Assembly (NCBI GenBank): GCA_903952205.1
Contig: CAJBEZ010000036.1
Coordinates: 170,685-234,684, forward strand
Length of the DNA: 64,000 nucleotides
Reading direction: 5' to 3'
Origin: an uncultured Desulfomonile sp.
GTDB taxonomy: Bacteria; Desulfobacterota; Desulfomonilia; Desulfomonilales; Desulfomonilaceae
How positions within the stretch are numbered: the stretch's first letter is position 1; each line of letters opens with the position of its first letter. The notes below the pieces were generated by a model. The model saw only the letters and a list, made by a program, of their open reading frames with translations. It made no database searches and was not told the DNA's origin. This document shows positions 43,332 through 53,118 of this stretch, one piece after another. The position numbers and the translations under genes were made by a program.

Positions 43332-43814
43332 CTACTTCTGTCCAGGCTGTCCCGGAACGGGAACCTGAATAGGCTCTGTAGGATTCTTTTGCGCCTGATT
43401 CTTTGCCTCTTCCTCTTTCATTTTCTGAGCTTCTTCCGCCCATTTCTTTGCGTTTAAGGAAGCAATCTGCTGTTTCAACATAACCAATTCCTGGTCGTAA
43501 GCTTTAACCTGTCTGGTCAAATTGGCTTTTGAGGAATTCTTTATGTCGTCAATCTGGGCGTCAATTTTGGAAATTTGTGAGTCCATTTGGACTCTCTGTT
43601 TGATGAGATTGTCGGCCTGACTCATCAATGATTTGATCTGCTGGTCCATTGCCGCTTCGCTTTGCTGTTTAGCCTGGTTGATTTGAGTCTCAACGCGTTC
43701 CGCCTTTTGTTGCAGTGAACTGATCTGGGACACCAGATCTTCTGCACAAACGGTCGATCCAAAATTCAAAATAAGCATAGTCCCGGCAAGTAAAATAATT
43801 GCGGTTCTCTTCAT
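43332..43814 (-). CDS. exported coiled-coil protein
   Basis: The start is the ATG at 43814 (MKRTAIILLAGTMLILNFG) with AGGAG 8 bases upstream; the frame reaches 43841. The 160-residue protein has a signal peptide ending TVCA-ED and then one long coiled coil (residues about 25-135), rich in Gln, Ala, Lys and Glu. Its C-terminus is a proline-rich tail (NPTEPIQVPVPGQPGQ). It looks like OmpH/Skp-type or Lpp-like periplasmic coiled-coil proteins but lacks their signatures. It has its own terminator and a short leader. Role unknown; a structural envelope role is the simplest guess. Confidence 0.78.
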   Translation of the reverse strand: MKRTAIILLAGTMLILNFGSTVCAEDLVSQISSLQQKAERVETQINQAKQQSEAAMDQQIKSLMSQADNLIKQRVQMDSQISKIDAQIDDIKNSSKANLTRQVKAYDQELVMLKQQIASLNAKKWAEEAQKMKEEEAKNQAQKNPTEPIQVPVPGQPGQK

Positions 43815-43841
43815 GGTGCCACTCCTAGGGAAGATCTGCAA

Positions 43842-44284
43842 AGATAGGCTTAGGCCTAAATCGACTCACGTACTAGCATAGTTAGTTTAAAAATCAAGCC
43901 TTATTTTAAATTATATTTCATGGTTTTGTTTTCATTATATAAAGTATTTTATCTTTTTTATGTTAATTTAAGCATGTAATATCTTATTATTAAAATACTA
44001 TTTGGTTTTTTCTATAAACTAACAGTCTTTTATGGTTCCTGATCCCTGTGTTTCTTGATTGGGCCAATTTTAGGAGCATGCGATTGTGGTATTTTAGTGA
44101 TCGTTACGCGTCGAATAAATGGACATATCGATCGACTACGACCCACTTTTTGTTTTCTTCCAGCTTTGCGATTTTTTGGTTTACTTTATCCCAATCAGGT
44201 GATAGAGGACGCTCACGAAGTATTGGTTAAACGCCCCGGCACTTCTGGTAAAAGGGCTGACGGGAAGTTAGGAGAATTGGTTCG
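43842..44284. other. AT-rich 443-base intergenic region
   Basis: The part from about 43895 to 44035 is very AT-rich (long runs of A and T, near 80 percent by eye) and could bend or hold promoters for both flanking genes. A plus-strand frame from a TTG at 44055 runs 91 residues to 44330 and overlaps the next gene; its composition and codons are not convincing, so I do not call it. Confidence 0.45.
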
Positions 44285-45607
44285 TTGTCACTGGAGCGTC
44301 CCTATAACTCCGGCTATGTCTGGCCTTTGAATTCTCTTTCAAATTTTTGTAGGTCCGTCATTGGCCATCCGTTCAGTATAATTATGGCTACGGTTTTGGC
44401 AGCCTCGTTGTTGGCGCTCTTGTATCGTTCCCTATCCCTGACGGCAATTGCGCCAATGCCAGGCGAAGAAAGATCAGGGTTGTTTTACGCACTGACTCAC
44501 CTGCCTTTTTTCGCCTATGTGATTCTGTTTATTGTCCTCTGTCTATCCGTAGTGAACTTACTTTTCCATTTTGGGCCAGCCCGGATCTGGAAGTGGCGCA
44601 TACCGTTTCCGGTTATTTCTGAGCCAAAGGGGACAAGAGTTCGATGGAAAAGCGCTTCCCATAGATCATCTCATTACAAGGGGGCTCAAACTTCCACTAT
44701 ACACGGAAAACCCATCCAGGCGGTCGATGATGGGATTGTCGCCCTAAGGAGCCTAAGTAAAAACGACGAGCCAGACGTCTTTCCACCGACACCACTTGAC
44801 GGAACTAACCATGCCCTACCAAAGTTCGGCCCATCTGAGGAAGTTCATGTGACCAAGCTTTCGGATGGGGATGTTGAGCACGTTAAATCAATCACTACCA
44901 CGGAATTTCGTTTTGGTTCGGCTGTCGACAGGCCTTCTTTGGAAGAAGTTGAACGCAGAGAAAAGGAAAGACTTGTGGTGACAGGGGTTGTAAAATCAAC
45001 TGAGGGGAATCCTGTAGGTTCGGCTGTTGTGTATTTGGCGGATCCGGAAGGGAATAAGATCGGGCAATCTTGTCGCAGTAATTCAGAAAATGGAGCTTTC
45101 AAAGTAATTGCCAATGAATCCGGAGCCTATTTTTTGCACGCGTACAAACGTGGATATGTAATTTCGAATTTACCTAATCCTATCCCAGTAGAATCGGGTA
45201 GAGTCGATGATTTAGAAGTTACTTTAGTGTCTGAAGGATGCTTGATTCATGGTCGAGCGATTTTGGAATCCGGTGAGGCGTCGGCCAAAAACCTTCTAAT
45301 TAAATGTGTTTGCCGAAGTGATAATTTCACAGGAACTTCACTCATAGATGATGTCGGTAACTTTCGCTTCACTAATGTGCCTATGAATTCAGAATGTTAT
45401 TTGGAGGCCGTTAATCAAGACGGGACCGTTTTAGTCAGAACCGAAGCATTTCAAACTGTTCAGAAAAAGAAACTCTACAAAGACATTAAGATAACCCCTT
45501 CACACTCAGTGGTTTTAGATGAGTCGGCCGAGGTCCTCAATCCCTTTATTGAATCCAAGGTGGAAGACTTACGTGATGAACCCACGCTGGTGGTTTCGGC
45601 CTCCTGA
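44285..45607 (+). CDS. membrane protein with carboxypeptidase-regulatory-like domains
   Basis: The 440-residue frame begins with a TTG, with AGGAG 10 bases upstream. Two membrane helices (about residues 29-52 and 72-95) are followed by a low-complexity linker. From about residue 236 come two beta-sandwich domains of the CarboxypepD_reg type: VVTGVVKSTEGNPVGSAVVY to GAYFLHAYKRGYV, then GCLIHGRAILESGEASAKNL to GNFRFTNVPMNSECYLEAV. These domains occur in surface and secreted proteins and may bind glycans or proteins. It stands alone between an AT-rich gap and convergent yqeC. Function unknown. Confidence 0.75.
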   Translation: MSLERPYNSGYVWPLNSLSNFCRSVIGHPFSIIMATVLAASLLALLYRSLSLTAIAPMPGEERSGLFYALTHLPFFAYVILFIVLCLSVVNLLFHFGPARIWKWRIPFPVISEPKGTRVRWKSASHRSSHYKGAQTSTIHGKPIQAVDDGIVALRSLSKNDEPDVFPPTPLDGTNHALPKFGPSEEVHVTKLSDGDVEHVKSITTTEFRFGSAVDRPSLEEVERREKERLVVTGVVKSTEGNPVGSAVVYLADPEGNKIGQSCRSNSENGAFKVIANESGAYFLHAYKRGYVISNLPNPIPVESGRVDDLEVTLVSEGCLIHGRAILESGEASAKNLLIKCVCRSDNFTGTSLIDDVGNFRFTNVPMNSECYLEAVNQDGTVLVRTEAFQTVQKKKLYKDIKITPSHSVVLDESAEVLNPFIESKVEDLRDEPTLVVSAS

Positions 45608-45613
45608 GCAAAG

Positions 45614-46417
45614 CTATTGCCTCTCAAACCTCGTAAATAATCTTCCGGCCCCTGCTAAAGTCCCTGCCACAACTGACTCTATACGTTTTCCTCTATTCTG
45701 AAGAATTAGTGTCGCCAATCCAACAACAAATTTAGAATCTTTAATCTTGTCAATTTTGTTCAGAAAGACGGTAACCATTGCCAAATCAGGGACATTTCTG
45801 AGAAGGCCTTCAGGATGATTGGAAAGCAGTCCTATCTCATGGGGAGTTATTGTTGATCCTGGAGAAGAATTCGTAACCTCAACAAAGTTTTCCAGACGAA
45901 ATACATTTTTGGAATTAGCCGGCCGAAAAAGAGCGTCCAGGCCAATGACAGGAATAACAAGGGAGGCAATACCGGGAATCACTGGTTCGTGTGGCGCCGG
46001 CGCTTTTATGGGCCTTCCTGAAGCGCCATCCGCTTCTATAATTACATGGTCGGCCATGTGTGTTAGGGACGATATTTGTTCGTTTGAAACACCTAATACT
46101 TTTCCGGAACCAGAATCAATTCTTCTTCCCACTGTCAGATGTCTACAGTCAGCTATTTCCGAACTCACTTCTTCAAACTGAGGCAAGTCGTCATTAAGGA
46201 AAATTGTCTTGGGTGATTGAAGGGAATTTGGGGGTAAAATCTTCGTAGTGGTTGTGCAAATCACAGTTCTCCCTTTTTCAGCCAGACTGTTGGCCAAGTA
46301 GTACATTAACGACGTCTTTCCCCCGGCCCCGATGATTGCTATGCAGGCGTCTTGGGGCCTTATTTCAGTGGCCGCGACCAAGTCTCCAGTCTTGAAACAT
46401 CTAACCGCTTGTTGCAA
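45614..46417 (-). CDS. yqeC: YqeC-family selenium cofactor biosynthesis protein
   Basis: The 267-residue protein has the family N-terminus IAIIGAGGKTSLMYYLAN (a nucleotide-binding loop lacking the usual P-loop form), then VICTTTTKILPP and DHVIIEADGASGRPIKAPAPHEPVIP, the most conserved block. The C-terminus has TVFLNKIDK, a GTPase-like motif. YqeC is linked to selenium-dependent molybdenum hydroxylases such as xanthine dehydrogenase. No selD, yqeB or hydroxylase gene is visible here. Its start lies close to the cysteine-rich small gene upstream on the same strand. Confidence 0.9.
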   Translation of the reverse strand: MQQAVRCFKTGDLVAATEIRPQDACIAIIGAGGKTSLMYYLANSLAEKGRTVICTTTTKILPPNSLQSPKTIFLNDDLPQFEEVSSEIADCRHLTVGRRIDSGSGKVLGVSNEQISSLTHMADHVIIEADGASGRPIKAPAPHEPVIPGIASLVIPVIGLDALFRPANSKNVFRLENFVEVTNSSPGSTITPHEIGLLSNHPEGLLRNVPDLAMVTVFLNKIDKIKDSKFVVGLATLILQNRGKRIESVVAGTLAGAGRLFTRFERQ

Positions 46418-46486
46418 TGAAGGGACTTTCTTTACATGATTTTGGATGATTACAGTCTGGGTTAAACAGACCCCAGGATTCCAATT

Positions 46487-46690
46487 TTATCTAGGCCTTG
46501 GAGAAAGTCCAGGGTTCAGGGTGTTATAAAGTTCTATTTGTTCCAGAATAGAAAGCTTTATCTTTTTACCGTTGCGCTTTGAGGTAAGACAGACCTTGCA
46601 ACGAGATTCGGAACATGTTTGACACATCTTACAGTCTTTACATGGATTCTTTTTTGAAATGGCTTTTTCAATTAAACTTGATTGCATCAT
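46487..46690 (-). CDS. small protein with a six-cysteine cluster
   Basis: The 67-residue protein has cysteines at 17, 20, 23, 26, 31 and 34, a run of C-x2-C pairs suited to an Fe-S cluster or zinc. The rest is lysine-rich with a helical tail (LSILEQIELYNTLNPG). GGAGG precedes the double ATG and a promoter (TTGACT-16-TAAATT) lies just upstream, so it is likely expressed. I do not recognise the family. It is upstream of yqeC on the same strand with a 69-base gap and may be co-transcribed. A metal, Fe-S or selenium link is possible but not shown. Confidence 0.65.
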   Translation of the reverse strand: MMQSSLIEKAISKKNPCKDCKMCQTCSESRCKVCLTSKRNGKKIKLSILEQIELYNTLNPGLSPRPR

Positions 46691-46705
46691 CCTACCTCCA
46701 ATGAT

Positions 46706-46733
46706 AATTTACAACCGCTTTTAAAATAGTCAA
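46706..46733 (-). promoter_or_regulatory. promoter of the cysteine-rich small gene
   Basis: On the minus strand TTGACT (46733-46728), a 16-base spacer and TAAATT (46711-46706). Transcription would begin about 10 bases before the ATG region at 46690. Confidence 0.5.
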
Positions 46734-46773
46734 TTTCGTCGGAACTCATCGCCGGAACCGGAGAACAAAATTC

Positions 46774-47670
46774 ATGAGCCTAGTCACAATTTCGGAAACT
46801 AATATTGGAGAGCTTTCACTCTTAGGACGAGGTAAGGTGCGAGACATATACAGAGTCGATGACAAATTGCTTGTCATTTCGACAGACAGGTTGTCGGCGT
46901 TTGATGTGGTCTTACCAGACCCGATTCCCAGGAAGGGGTTGGTTCTAAATCAGTTGAGCATTTTCTGGATGGATCAGACTAGACACATCGCCCCCAATCA
47001 TTTAATAAGCGGTAATGTTGACGAATATCCCTCAGAACTTTTTCGATATTCAGATCAACTAAAAGGCAGGAGCATGCTGGTCAAGAATGCCGATGTTTTT
47101 CCTGTGGAATGTATAGCTAGAGGTTATATTATCGGGAGTGGGTGGTCGGAATATAAGGCTACCGGTTCCATAAGCGGGATACGGCTGCCGAGTGGCCTGA
47201 AACAGGGGCAGAAACTCCCCGAGCCTATATTCACTCCTTCAACAAAGGCGGAAGCGGGTCAGCACGATCAAAATATTTCTTTTCAGAAGACGGTAGATCT
47301 CCTGGGATCTGAAGTCGCTTCGTGGTTACGTGACAAGACTCTGGAAATTTATAAATTTGGAGCCAAATGGGCCGAACAAAAAGGAATCATAATAGCTGAC
47401 ACCAAATTTGAATTTGGTGTCATAGATGGCTCATTCACTCTAGTTGATGAGATTCTGACTCCTGATTCCTCTCGTTTTTGGCCAATGAATCAATATGAAA
47501 TTGGAGTTTCCCCTCCGTCTCTGGACAAACAATACGTTAGAGACTATCTGGAAAGTTTGAATTGGGATAAAAAACCACCCGCTCCAAAACTCCCAAGGGA
47601 AGTTGTTCTCAATACTTCTGATAAATATTTGGCGATTTATAAAATTCTGACAGGTTCTAATCTCGAATAA
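46774..47670 (+). CDS. purC: SAICAR synthetase
   Basis: The 298-residue enzyme joins aspartate to CAIR in purine synthesis. Visible motifs are LLGRGKVRDIYRVDDKLLVI, STDRLSAFDVVLPDPIPRKG, VECIARGYIIGSGWSEYK, TPSTKAEAGQHDQNISF and DEILTPDSSRFWP. It is of the longer (about 300 residue) type, like yeast Ade1, not the 240-residue E. coli type. It is transcribed away from the cysteine-rich gene. pyrG follows after about 100 bases, with a short ATGC/GCAT stem and T-rich stretch between them. Confidence 0.97.
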   Translation: MSLVTISETNIGELSLLGRGKVRDIYRVDDKLLVISTDRLSAFDVVLPDPIPRKGLVLNQLSIFWMDQTRHIAPNHLISGNVDEYPSELFRYSDQLKGRSMLVKNADVFPVECIARGYIIGSGWSEYKATGSISGIRLPSGLKQGQKLPEPIFTPSTKAEAGQHDQNISFQKTVDLLGSEVASWLRDKTLEIYKFGAKWAEQKGIIIADTKFEFGVIDGSFTLVDEILTPDSSRFWPMNQYEIGVSPPSLDKQYVRDYLESLNWDKKPPAPKLPREVVLNTSDKYLAIYKILTGSNLE

Positions 47671-47714
47671 ATGCCCTATGGAGCATTTTTATGTTTGTAG
47701 GTTTTTATAATTAG

Positions 47715-49427
<1,713 letters not shown>

Positions 49428-49536
49428 ATTACCCCTGTAAGAAAATGCAGATGTCAGGTTATTGAGTAAACCTTTTAAGGACTTACACGTTTCTTTTCAG
49501 GCAGGAAAATTGTAGTTCTTGTGGAGTTTTGGAACC

Positions 49537-50949
49537 ATGTCTGTTGCAAAACGTAAGGAAATACCAGTAGGCAAATACGACCTGTCCAAGCCGGAAGCCC
49601 TCTTCTTTATCGTGGGACCCTGTGTAATTGAAACTCGGGAATTGACACTTGAAGTGGCAAGTGAAATCGCCAGAATCAGTCGTGCGCATCAGATTCCCAT
49701 ACTGTTCAAATCATCTTTTGACAAGGCCAATCGCACATCCATCGATTCTTTCAGGGGGCCGGGGATCAAAAATGGGCTGGATATTTTGTCGGATGTTAAA
49801 TCGTCAACGGGTCTGCCCTTGGTATCGGACATCCATTCGGCAGAACAGGCTCAGCAGGCGGGGGCCACGTTGGATGTTATTCAAATTCCCGCGTTCCTTA
49901 GCCGCCAGACTGATCTGTTGATAGCCGCGGGCCTCACAGGGCGAGCCGTAAACATAAAGAAGGGTCAATTTCAGGCCCCGCAGGACATGCGACATGCCGT
50001 TGCAAAGATTTTGTCAACTGGAAACTCAAAGATCTTACTGACTGAACGAGGCGTCAGCTTTGGGTATAATGATTTGGTGGCGGACATGCGATCGATCAAT
50101 AGAATGAAATCATTCGGCTTTCCCGTCATATTTGACGCAACTCATTCAGCGCAATTTCCGGGCGCAGGGTCTGGAACATCTGGTGGAGACAGATCTCTCG
50201 TGCCTGTATTGGCTCGCGCAGCCGTGGGCGCGGGCGCAAATGGTATATTCATTGAGACCCATCCAGCGCCGGACAGGGCATTGTGTGACGGACCTAATTC
50301 ATTGGCTCTGAAGGATTTGGAACCCCTTTTATTGAATCTCATTCAAATTCACCAATTGATCCCGATAGGCGAACCTCAAAAGATAGACGAGTTTAGCGTT
50401 GAATCTGGAAGTCTTGCGATCCAGCCTGACGGACTACTGGCTCGTCTCAAAAAAATAAAATTGATAATTTTTGATGTTGATGGCGTGTTGACGGATGGAA
50501 AAATTGTTTTTTGTGGAAATGAACTCGAGATTAAATCTTTTCATGTCAGGGACGGGCATGGAATCAAACTCGCAATCAGGAGTGGATTAGATGTGGCCCT
50601 TGTTACAGGTAGGACATCTGTCGTGGTCGGTCGAAGAGCAACTGATCTCGGTATAGACAAGGTCTTCCAGGGAATATGGGACAAAAAGCCGATAATGGAA
50701 AAACTCACACGGGAATGTGGTCTGAGCAATGAGGAAATAGCCGTTGTTGGAGATGATGTTGTTGACATACCAATTCTTCGTTTGGCCGGACTGGCTGTAA
50801 CAACTCCTGAAGCTCCAATAGAAGTCAGAAGGGAGGCTCATTACGTGACATCTCTTCCCGGGGGCTCCGGAGCGGCCCGGGAAGTAGTCGAAATGATCAT
50901 GAAAGCTCAGGATAAGTGGGCGCAGGTGATGAAGCGATATTACCAATAA
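49537..50949 (+). CDS. kdsA-kdsC: fused KdsA - KdsC (Kdo-8-phosphate synthase and phosphatase)
   Basis: The 470-residue frame (start ATG 49537) holds two enzymes of Kdo synthesis. Residues 1-275 are KdsA: FIVGPCVIETRELTLE, FKSSFDKANRTSIDSFRGPG, QIPAFLSRQTDLL, NIKKGQFQAPQDM, TERGVSFGYNDLVADMRS and IFDATHSAQFPG. It condenses PEP with arabinose 5-phosphate. Residues 300-470 are KdsC, a HAD phosphatase with the nucleophile pair D313/D315 (IIFDVDGVLTDG), LVTGRTS and VVGDDVVDIPIL. It removes the phosphate. All key residues are present in both halves. In many relatives kdsD (arabinose-5-phosphate isomerase) lies between them; here it is absent. The Lpt genes follow, so Kdo synthesis and LPS export are linked. 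Confidence 0.95.
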   Translation: MSVAKRKEIPVGKYDLSKPEALFFIVGPCVIETRELTLEVASEIARISRAHQIPILFKSSFDKANRTSIDSFRGPGIKNGLDILSDVKSSTGLPLVSDIHSAEQAQQAGATLDVIQIPAFLSRQTDLLIAAGLTGRAVNIKKGQFQAPQDMRHAVAKILSTGNSKILLTERGVSFGYNDLVADMRSINRMKSFGFPVIFDATHSAQFPGAGSGTSGGDRSLVPVLARAAVGAGANGIFIETHPAPDRALCDGPNSLALKDLEPLLLNLIQIHQLIPIGEPQKIDEFSVESGSLAIQPDGLLARLKKIKLIIFDVDGVLTDGKIVFCGNELEIKSFHVRDGHGIKLAIRSGLDVALVTGRTSVVVGRRATDLGIDKVFQGIWDKKPIMEKLTRECGLSNEEIAVVGDDVVDIPILRLAGLAVTTPEAPIEVRREAHYVTSLPGGSGAAREVVEMIMKAQDKWAQVMKRYYQ

Positions 50950-51162
50950 CGAACATCTGGTTGAATTATGTATAATTTGATATAATGTGATATGGAACAT
51001 AGCGCGTCTGAATTTATTAGGATCGCAAGGGCTGCGTTATTTTTGGTAGCCGTGTGAAATGCTTCAGGGCACGCTTGGTGCAGGTAGAGAGGTTGTCTTT
51101 TGCATTAATCTTCTGAAGGCCTCTCCCGGTGATTATACGATTGGTTGGTTCAGGTATGTTGT

Positions 51163-51774
51163 ATGGACCACAAACATATTGAAAGACATTATCGATTAAA
51201 AAATCTGAAGCGGGCTTCTCAAATAGTCGTATTAGGAGCTTTGATACTTCTCGTTTCTGGTTTGGCCGCGTCTCGATTCGTCCGACAACATCAAGACGAT
51301 TTCCAGACTTCTGAGGTATCTGCAAACGGAAGTAACATTGAAAATTTTACTTATTCAGCTACGGGAAGCCATCGCTGGGACCTTCAGGCGGCTAACGCTC
51401 AAGTATCAGACACTTTGGACAGCGTTAAGTTGACACTGCCGAAAGTGATATATCAAGGGGGATTTGGGGGCACGATATATCTCGCAGCTCAATCCGGCAA
51501 TCTAGACAAGAAAACAGGATTTGTATCCGCCAAAGGAACAGTAAAGATCAGTTACAAGGATTTTGAGTTCATTTCCAGAGACGTTGATTATTCAGATGGT
51601 TCATTGGAAGCTGCGACGACGGCTCCCGTTTCGCTCACTGGGGATGACCTCAAGCTTACGGGGAAAGGATTGAAGCTGTCGGTCGAAAAGGAAGAGGTGC
51701 TTATCGAACAAGAGGTCAAGGCAAGCTTATTCAATGTAAAATTGATTGAGCCCGGTCGAAAACTTCCGATGTGA
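51163..51774 (+). CDS. lptC: LPS export protein LptC
   Basis: The start is taken as the ATG at 51163 (MDHKHIERHYRLKN); a TTG at 51145 is also in frame. The 203-residue protein has an N-terminal membrane anchor (about residues 18-38, IVVLGALILLVSGLAASRF). A periplasmic beta-jellyroll of the OstA/LptA fold follows: NFTYSATGSHRWDLQAANAQ, LPKVIYQGGFGGTIYLAA and KISYKDFEFISRDVDYS. It accepts LPS from LptFG and passes it to LptA. Tandem TATAAT boxes lie upstream (about 50970-50986) in a possible internal promoter. lptA follows after 16 bases. Confidence 0.9.
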   Translation: MDHKHIERHYRLKNLKRASQIVVLGALILLVSGLAASRFVRQHQDDFQTSEVSANGSNIENFTYSATGSHRWDLQAANAQVSDTLDSVKLTLPKVIYQGGFGGTIYLAAQSGNLDKKTGFVSAKGTVKISYKDFEFISRDVDYSDGSLEAATTAPVSLTGDDLKLTGKGLKLSVEKEEVLIEQEVKASLFNVKLIEPGRKLPM

Positions 51775-51790
51775 TTTAGAGGGCCTTAGA

Positions 51791-52372
51791 ATGTTTCGCT
51801 TCTTTTCGATAGTATTTCTACTTTGCTGTTTCTTCGTACAAATAGACAATGGTTTCTGTCAGAATGACCACCCCACTTTTAGCTCTTCCGACCAGCCGAT
51901 TAATATTACTTCAAAACGTTTCTCAGCAAAGAATTTCTCAGGTGGAAAAGAAGTAACCTTCGAAGGATCTGTGAGAGTGCAGCAGGGTGATCTTGTTCTC
52001 ACCTGCGATAGACTTATCATAATGTATGATGAGAAAATGCAGGGCACAGAACAAAATGGATCCAACAAAAAAACAGTGAACAAAGAACTCCAAACAGCTA
52101 GCGGCATAAAATCAATAACCGCTTCCGGTAATGTGAAGATGACACAGAATGATCGGATGGCCGTCGCCGGAAAGGCGGTTTTTGACAATACCAAGAGGAC
52201 CATAACATTGACGGAAGGACCTCCCCGACTATGGCAAGGTCCGGATGTCCTGGCTGCCCAGACTATAGTGATTTATCTTGATGAAAACCGCTCCGAACTT
52301 TTAGGGGGTGATGACTCTTTGATAACAGCAATTATAAACCCGGTAAAACCCAAGAAGGACAAGGAAAAATAA
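51791..52372 (+). CDS. lptA: LPS transport protein LptA
   Basis: The start is the ATG at 51791 (MFRFFSIVFLLCCFF), opening a signal peptide that ends GFCQ; the longer frame from 51746 overlaps lptC and lacks support. The 193-residue periplasmic protein has the OstA domain: QPINITSKRFSAKNFSGG, VTFEGSVRVQQGDLVLTCDRL, ITASGNVKMTQNDRMAVAGK and RTITLTEGPPRLWQGPDVL. It forms the bridge carrying LPS to the outer membrane. A lysine-rich tail ends the protein. Its TAA stop overlaps the presumed start of lptB by one base (TAATC). Confidence 0.93.
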   Translation: MFRFFSIVFLLCCFFVQIDNGFCQNDHPTFSSSDQPINITSKRFSAKNFSGGKEVTFEGSVRVQQGDLVLTCDRLIIMYDEKMQGTEQNGSNKKTVNKELQTASGIKSITASGNVKMTQNDRMAVAGKAVFDNTKRTITLTEGPPRLWQGPDVLAAQTIVIYLDENRSELLGGDDSLITAIINPVKPKKDKEK

Positions 52373-53103
52373 TCATCACAGAGAGAGAGCTAAGAGCTAG
52401 AAATCTCGTAAAAGAATACGGAGGCCGTCGGATAGTCGATAATGTGAGTCTTCATGTTTCATCCGGTCAGGTTGTCGGTTTGCTGGGGCCTAATGGAGCT
52501 GGCAAAACAACTACTTTCTACATGATTACAGGCTTGATAAGACCTGATCAAGGAGCGGTTTTTTTAGATGAACAGGACATTTCAGAGTTGCCTGTTTATT
52601 TAAGGGCCAGGCTCGGAATTAGTTACCTTCCTCAAGAGACATCAGTTTTCAGAAAACTTTCAGTGGGTCAAAACGTTATGGCCATTTTGGAAACCGTTGA
52701 ACCAGACAAAAACAGGAGACACGAAAGGTTGGAACAACTGCTTTGTGAACTCGACATATCAGGTCTCAAGAACCAGAGGGCGGAAAGCCTTTCGGGAGGT
52801 CAAAAAAGAAGGCTGGAAATAACCCGGGCTCTGGTTACAAATCCCGGTTTTATGCTTCTTGATGAACCTTTTGCTGGTTTGGATCCAATTGTGGTTTTGG
52901 AAATTCAGAAAATAATTCTTAAATTGAAGGAGAGTGGCATAGGTATAGTCATAACTGATCATAATACTAGAGAAACTTTCGGGGTATGTGATAAAGTATA
53001 TCTTTTGGATAAAGGTCGGATCTTGGAAGAAGGCCCCCCTGAAATGATCGCTGCGAGTGAACAAGCCAAGGCGGTATATTTGGGTAAGAAGTTCAGTATG
53101 TAG
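52372..53103 (+). CDS. lptB: LPS export ATPase LptB, with a non-standard start codon
   Basis: The ABC ATPase powers LptFG. Clear motifs: Walker A GPNGAGKTTT (about residues 39-48), the signature LSGGQKRRLEITRAL, Walker B FMLLDEPFAGLDP and the switch His in VITDHNTRE. The family N-terminus LRARNLVKEYGGRRIVDNVS is present in frame upstream of the first canonical start (GTG at 52444) but has no ATG, GTG or TTG back to stop codons at 52309-52314. I place the start at ATC 52372 because TAA of lptA overlaps it (TAATC, one base from TAATG) and AAGGA lies 6 bases before. ATA at 52369 and ATC at 52375 are alternatives. Confidence 0.8.
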   Translation: MITERELRARNLVKEYGGRRIVDNVSLHVSSGQVVGLLGPNGAGKTTTFYMITGLIRPDQGAVFLDEQDISELPVYLRARLGISYLPQETSVFRKLSVGQNVMAILETVEPDKNRRHERLEQLLCELDISGLKNQRAESLSGGQKRRLEITRALVTNPGFMLLDEPFAGLDPIVVLEIQKIILKLKESGIGIVITDHNTRETFGVCDKVYLLDKGRILEEGPPEMIAASEQAKAVYLGKKFSM

Positions 53104-53118
53104 TTCAGTTGAATAATT

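Noticed and set aside
44055..44330. 91-residue plus-strand frame before the carboxypeptidase-regulatory-domain gene
   Set aside because: TTG start, no clear ribosome site, odd composition and overlap with the next gene's start; not convincing as a gene.
51017..51325. 102-residue minus-strand frame overlapping lptC
   Set aside because: It lies across the start of a certain gene in the other direction and has no signals or family features.
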